The position numbers and the translations under genes are program-made. Source: JAFAZJ01 sp050183765 (GTDB lineage: Bacteria; Pseudomonadota; Alphaproteobacteria; Reyranellales; Reyranellaceae). From it: a stretch of DNA of 64,000 nt. The stretch lies in contig JBFXAZ010000013.1 of assembly GCA_050183765.1 (NCBI GenBank), forward strand, positions 5,068-69,067. Direction: 5' to 3'. Below the pieces are notes generated by a model. It worked only from the letters and a program-made list of their open reading frames with translations. It had not been told where the DNA came from and did no database searches. Shown one piece after another: positions 61,085 through 64,000 of the stretch; position 1 is the first letter of the stretch; every line of letters starts with the position of its first letter.

Positions 61085-61111
61085 AAAAGGCCCCGCCGCA
61101 ACGACGGGGCC
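61085..61111 (-). terminator. Hairpin terminator after rpsO
   Basis: On the minus strand GGCCCCG pairs with CGGGGCC and is followed by TTTTCG. It sits just after the rpsO stop; read-through into pnp may still occur, as is normal for this pair. Confidence 0.75.
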
Positions 61112-61119
61112 GGTACTTC

Positions 61120-61389
61120 CTAGCGACGCAGACCCAGACGCTCGATCAGGGTGTCGTAGCGCTTGCTGTCGCGGTCCTTGAGGTAGTCGAGCAGCCGGCG
61201 ACGCTGGCTGACCATCTTCAGCAGGCCACGACGCGAATGGTGGTCCTTCATGTGGCCCTTGAAGTGCTCGGTGAGATTATTGATGCGCTCGCTGAGCAGC
61301 GCCACCTGGACCTCCGGCGAACCGGTGTCGTTTTCCTTGGTGGCGTAGGTCTTGAGGATTTCAGCTTTGCGCTCGGCCGTGACCGACAT
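61120..61389 (-). CDS. rpsO: 30S ribosomal protein S15
   Basis: 89 aa, exact S15 length. Sequence blocks KAEILKTYATKENDTGSPEV, QVALLSERINNLTEHFKGHM and KDHHSRRGLLKMVSQRRRLL with DYLKDRDSKRYDTLIERLGLRR are S15-typical, including the helix that binds 16S rRNA. It lies 13 bases after truB and is followed by pnp. Confidence 0.98.
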   Translation of the reverse strand: MSVTAERKAEILKTYATKENDTGSPEVQVALLSERINNLTEHFKGHMKDHHSRRGLLKMVSQRRRLLDYLKDRDSKRYDTLIERLGLRR

Positions 61390-61402
61390 CGGGAACTCCC
61401 GT

Positions 61403-62386
61403 TCAGAGGTTGAGGACGCGGACCGGTCGCAGCAGATCGCCGTCGATACGGGCGATCGCCACCAACCGTGCGCCGGCCATCGCCCGCACGATGCGCGCAG
61501 GCTCGGCCGATCCCTCGGCGGGCGACATCGTCCCGATCGTCGGCATGCCGGCGCCGGCGATCTCGGTCATCCGCAGGGCAACGCCTCCGGAGAGGCGTTC
61601 GGCCTGCCGGTCCGTCAAGGCCAGCGCCGGGATGTCGTCCAGCGCGGTCACGACGGGCCGCAAATGCCCGAGAAGCGCGGGCTTATGCCCGAAAGGCTGC
61701 GGCTTGGAAAGCGAATTCGCAGCCTCCTCCTCCAGCGATGCCATTGTTATCGCGTCTTCTATGCAAAATGGACCGCAAACCGTGCGGCGCAAGGCGGCAA
61801 CGTGGCCCAGGCTGCCTGACGCCCGCGCGATGTCGCGGGCCAGCGAGCGGACATAGGTGCCCTTGCCGCATTCGACCTCGAGCTCCGCCAGATCCGCCGA
61901 GGGCCGCGCCAGCAGCTCCAGCCGGTCGACCCGCACCCGACGGCTGGCCAGCTCGACCGCGGCACCGCGGCGGGCGAGGTCGTAGGCCCGTTCGCCCGCG
62001 ATCTTCAGGGCCGAATAGGCCGGCGGGACCTGCTCGATATCGCCGATGAAGTCGCCGAGCACCGAGCGCAGCTCGGCATCGGACGGACGGCCAGGCGCTT
62101 CGCCGACAACTTCGCCCTCCAGATCGTCGGTCGCGGTGGCCCGACCGAAGGCGATGGTGAAACGATAGACCTTGCGGCCATCCATCACCCACTGGACGGT
62201 CTTGGTCGCCTCGCCCAGCGCGATCGGCAGCACCCCGCTGGCCAGCGGATCCAGGGTCCCGCCATGGCCGACCTTTGCGGCGTTGAACAGCCAGCGCACG
62301 CGGCCGACGGCCGGCGTCGAGCCCAGCCCGACCGGCTTGTCGAGATTCAGCCAGCCATCAACTTTCTCTCGCCGCCGCTGCGTCAC
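61403..62386 (-). CDS. truB: tRNA pseudouridine(55) synthase
   Basis: 327 aa with a GTG start at 62386. The catalytic Asp lies in GHGGTLDPLASGVLPIALGE; further motifs are VYRFTIAFGRATATDDLEGE, QVPPAYSALKIAGERAYDLA and CGKGTYVRSLARDIA. A C-terminal extension is present (about 230-327). It isomerises U55 in tRNA. Member of the conserved truB-rpsO-pnp run. Confidence 0.96.
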   Translation of the reverse strand: MTQRRREKVDGWLNLDKPVGLGSTPAVGRVRWLFNAAKVGHGGTLDPLASGVLPIALGEATKTVQWVMDGRKVYRFTIAFGRATATDDLEGEVVGEAPGRPSDAELRSVLGDFIGDIEQVPPAYSALKIAGERAYDLARRGAAVELASRRVRVDRLELLARPSADLAELEVECGKGTYVRSLARDIARASGSLGHVAALRRTVCGPFCIEDAITMASLEEEAANSLSKPQPFGHKPALLGHLRPVVTALDDIPALALTDRQAERLSGGVALRMTEIAGAGMPTIGTMSPAEGSAEPARIVRAMAGARLVAIARIDGDLLRPVRVLNL

Positions 62387-62546
62387 GCCTTGGCCTCATT
62401 CTCCGTTCCGCACGTCGCGATCCGACCACAAAGGCCTCGAAGCGTGACCGCGATGCCACACCCTCTTCGCAGGGTCATCGTGTCGCCGCCACCAAACCAT
62501 CGTCGTCGCGTTCCCAGCGCATCGTCGTCCGTATCAGGAGAGCTCG

Positions 62547-63713
62547 ATGTCCCGCGTTCGCCGTCCCCTGCTTCTCGTCGCATCCGCGGCCCTGATCCTC
62601 GGTGTCGCCGGCGCGGCGAACGCCCAGGTTCCAGAACAGACCGGCTTCTACGCCGGCGCGACCGGCCTGTGGAGATGGAACTGGGGCGATCGCGCCGGTC
62701 CGGGCGCCGGGCTGAACGCGCGGCCACGCAGCGGCCCGGGCTTCAGCGGCATCGTCGGCCACAAGACGGACTCGCCCTGGGACTACGCGCTGGGCTTCGG
62801 CGCACAGTGGCACCACAACAGTTCCTCGACTGTGGGCGCCGCACGACTCGACACCTCGTCGCGCTACCAGTACCTCGACCTCGAGAGCGGCTACAGCATG
62901 AACCTGGGCAGCGACACGGCGGTGCGCTTCTTCGGCGGCGTGCGCGGCCTGCACTTCAACCAGGATGCCGTGGCCGTGGCGATCGGCACCGAGGCGCATC
63001 GCAACGTCTGGGGCGTCGGTCCGCGCGTGGGTGTCGGCGCGCAGACGTTCTTCACCGAGAATATCGGCCTGGTCGGCAGCATCGACGGCTCGCTGCTGGC
63101 CGGCAACTTCAAGGAAGTCGGCACGGCCAACGGCAGCGGCTACTGGCGCCTGGTGCCGATGATCGGCGGCGAAGTCGGCGTGCAGTATCGCTTCCCCGAC
63201 AGCCCGGCGCTCGCCGTCACCGCCGGCGCGCGCGTCGATGCGATATTCAACGCCAGCTTCGACGGCGGCATGGGCCGCGGCAGCACGGTATCGGCCGGCC
63301 CCTTCATTCGCCTGACCTACAACCTGTCGGGGCCGCGCGGTGCGGCGCCCGCCCCGGCGCCGGCCCCCGCCGCGCCGCCGGCGAGCGGCCACAGCTACAT
63401 GGTGTTCTTCGACTTCGACCGCGCGGTCGTCACCGACACCGCGGCGACCACCATCCGCCAGGCGGCCAACGACGCCAAGGCCGGCCACGCCACGCGGCTC
63501 AACGTCACCGGCCACGCCGATCGCGCGGGCGGCGACGACTACAACATGGCGCTGTCTCTGCGCCGCGCCAACGCGGTGAAGGACGTGCTGGTGCGCGAAG
63601 GCATCCCGGCGGCGCAGATCGCGGTGGTCGGTCGCGGCGAGAGCCAGCCGCTGGTGCAGACCGCCGACGGCGTGCGTGAGCCACAGAACCGGCGCGTCGA
63701 GATCGTCTTCTGA
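62547..63713 (+). CDS. OmpA-family outer-membrane protein
   Basis: 388 aa. Signal peptide MSRVRRPLLLVASAALILGV, cleavage near ANAQV. Residues about 28-265 form an eight-strand-like barrel (LWRWNWGDRAGPGAGLNARP, YQYLDLESGYSMNLGSDTAV). An Ala/Pro linker (APAPAPAPAAPP) leads to the OmpA C-terminal domain with YMVFFDFDRAVVTDTAATTI and LNVTGHADRAGGDDYNMALS, LRRANAVKDVLVREGI, ending NRRVEIVF. Binds peptidoglycan and anchors the outer membrane. Followed by a strong terminator. Confidence 0.94.
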   Translation: MSRVRRPLLLVASAALILGVAGAANAQVPEQTGFYAGATGLWRWNWGDRAGPGAGLNARPRSGPGFSGIVGHKTDSPWDYALGFGAQWHHNSSSTVGAARLDTSSRYQYLDLESGYSMNLGSDTAVRFFGGVRGLHFNQDAVAVAIGTEAHRNVWGVGPRVGVGAQTFFTENIGLVGSIDGSLLAGNFKEVGTANGSGYWRLVPMIGGEVGVQYRFPDSPALAVTAGARVDAIFNASFDGGMGRGSTVSAGPFIRLTYNLSGPRGAAPAPAPAPAAPPASGHSYMVFFDFDRAVVTDTAATTIRQAANDAKAGHATRLNVTGHADRAGGDDYNMALSLRRANAVKDVLVREGIPAAQIAVVGRGESQPLVQTADGVREPQNRRVEIVF

Positions 63714-63735
63714 TCCGGCGCATCGTCGACCGGCG

Positions 63736-63761
63736 AAAGGGGCGGCTCCGGCCGCCCCTTT
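63736..63761 (+). terminator. Rho-independent terminator after the OmpA-family gene
   Basis: AAAGGGGCGGC and GCCGCCCCTTT form an 11-bp stem with a 4-base loop, followed by CT. It lies 23 bases past the stop codon and is preceded by AAA, so it may work in both directions. Confidence 0.82.
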
Positions 63762-63872
63762 CTCCTGCGTATCCACGGCGCGGACGCGCCGCTGGTCCGA
63801 TGCTTGCTCACGCCCCATGTTGACAGGCTGCGGACCAACGCCACCGGCGGCCTGTTCGACTGCTTCTTCGGG

Positions 63873-64000
63873 TGTGTATGGACCGGGGACATCGAGGACA
63901 CCCGTTCGGGGACATCGAAGACACTTTTTCCGATGGGAGCAAGGATCGGAAGGAGTGGTTCGATGCCGTGGCGGGAGCGAACAGCGATGGAAGAACGCAA
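63873..64000 (+). mobile_element. Left end of an IS481-like insertion sequence
   Basis: From about 63873 the sequence TGTGTATGGACCGGGGACAT and a nearby repeat GGGGACATCGAAGACACTTT look like the terminal inverted repeat and leader of IS481-family elements. A transposase gene starts 90 bases in, with GGAAGGAG before ATG 63963. The right end and any target duplication are outside the window. Confidence 0.7.
63963..64000 (+). CDS. IS481-family transposase (N-terminal fragment at window edge)
   Basis: Only 12 codons are inside: MPWRERTAMEERK. This opening (MPWRExxxMExR) is characteristic of IS481-type transposases with an N-terminal helix-turn-helix and a later DDE integrase core, which cannot be seen here. 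The ribosome site GGAAGGAG is well placed. Confidence 0.72.
   Translation, partial: MPWRERTAMEER

Noticed and set aside
63762..63872. Minus-strand open frame over the end of the window (63539-64000)
   Set aside because: It crosses a strong terminator and the insertion-sequence end, has biased composition and no start signal; the 110-base gap holds nothing I can name.

Overview
The window is a GC-rich chromosomal segment of an alphaproteobacterium, probably of Rhodospirillales or Rhizobiales type. Four things point there: irr next to fabA-fabB-fabI, a RegB/RegA redox pair, an mmcB gene, and a perfect Irr (ICE-type) operator. Genes are tightly packed on both strands with frequent 4-base overlaps. 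Several start codons have been moved inward from the longest open frame, using ribosome-binding sites and signal peptides. No tRNA, rRNA or CRISPR array is visible.

Layout. 0-3.2 kb: branched-chain amino-acid-type ABC transporter (livH fragment, livF, livG, divergent binding protein). 3.2-9 kb: glutathione S-transferase, an exported protein, DNA polymerase I, cytochrome c' facing a cytochrome b561. 9-12.5 kb: two Sel1-repeat proteins, an XRE/S24-like regulator that lacks the catalytic serine, a small twin-arginine protein, MmcB. 12.5-19 kb: envelope sugar block with hldE and gmhA, a HprK-like kinase/PqqD-like/nucleotidyltransferase triad, and an O-antigen ligase-family membrane protein. 19-24 kb: enolase-superfamily enzyme, an antitoxin with a decayed ParE toxin, a PcaB/PurB-family lyase and an exported caspase-like protein.

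24-32 kb: an iron/redox block. A rubrerythrin, Fe-S oxidoreductase, small exported protein and DUF3501 protein form an operon-like run whose promoter carries a 17-bp ICE palindrome next to the irr gene. Divergent from irr are fabA-fabB-fabI, then regB-regA. 32-44 kb: a polysaccharide-export and type I secretion locus. On the minus strand, two paralogous exported proteins of unknown function flank a Wza-like lipoprotein and an outer-membrane barrel. On the plus strand are an ABC/HlyD secretion pair, a Wzc/ExoP-type tyrosine kinase copolymerase and a membrane-anchored helical protein. No glycosyltransferase, Wzx or Wzy is present in this locus, so the sugar chain must be built elsewhere.

44-64 kb: mixed housekeeping and accessory genes. 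These are an SH3 protein, a 2-hydroxyacid dehydrogenase, a large fused nuclease-methyltransferase of type ISP-like architecture with lower GC, YihY, an acyltransferase, a thiolase-fold/DUF35 pair, an amidohydrolase, MsrA, a DsrE/MoeB sulfur-relay-like pair, a NIPSNAP protein, CysK, then pnp-rpsO-truB, an OmpA-family protein and the left end of an IS481-like element. Two intergenic inverted repeats (near 52.2 and 57.6 kb) look like dispersed palindromic elements.

The most interesting signals are the kinase/PqqD/nucleotidyltransferase triad beside heptose and O-antigen genes, the paralogous pair in the export locus, the Irr-controlled rubrerythrin run with an embedded exported protein, and a thiolase lacking its nucleophilic cysteine paired with DUF35. 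All function calls rest on reading the sequence; no database search was run.
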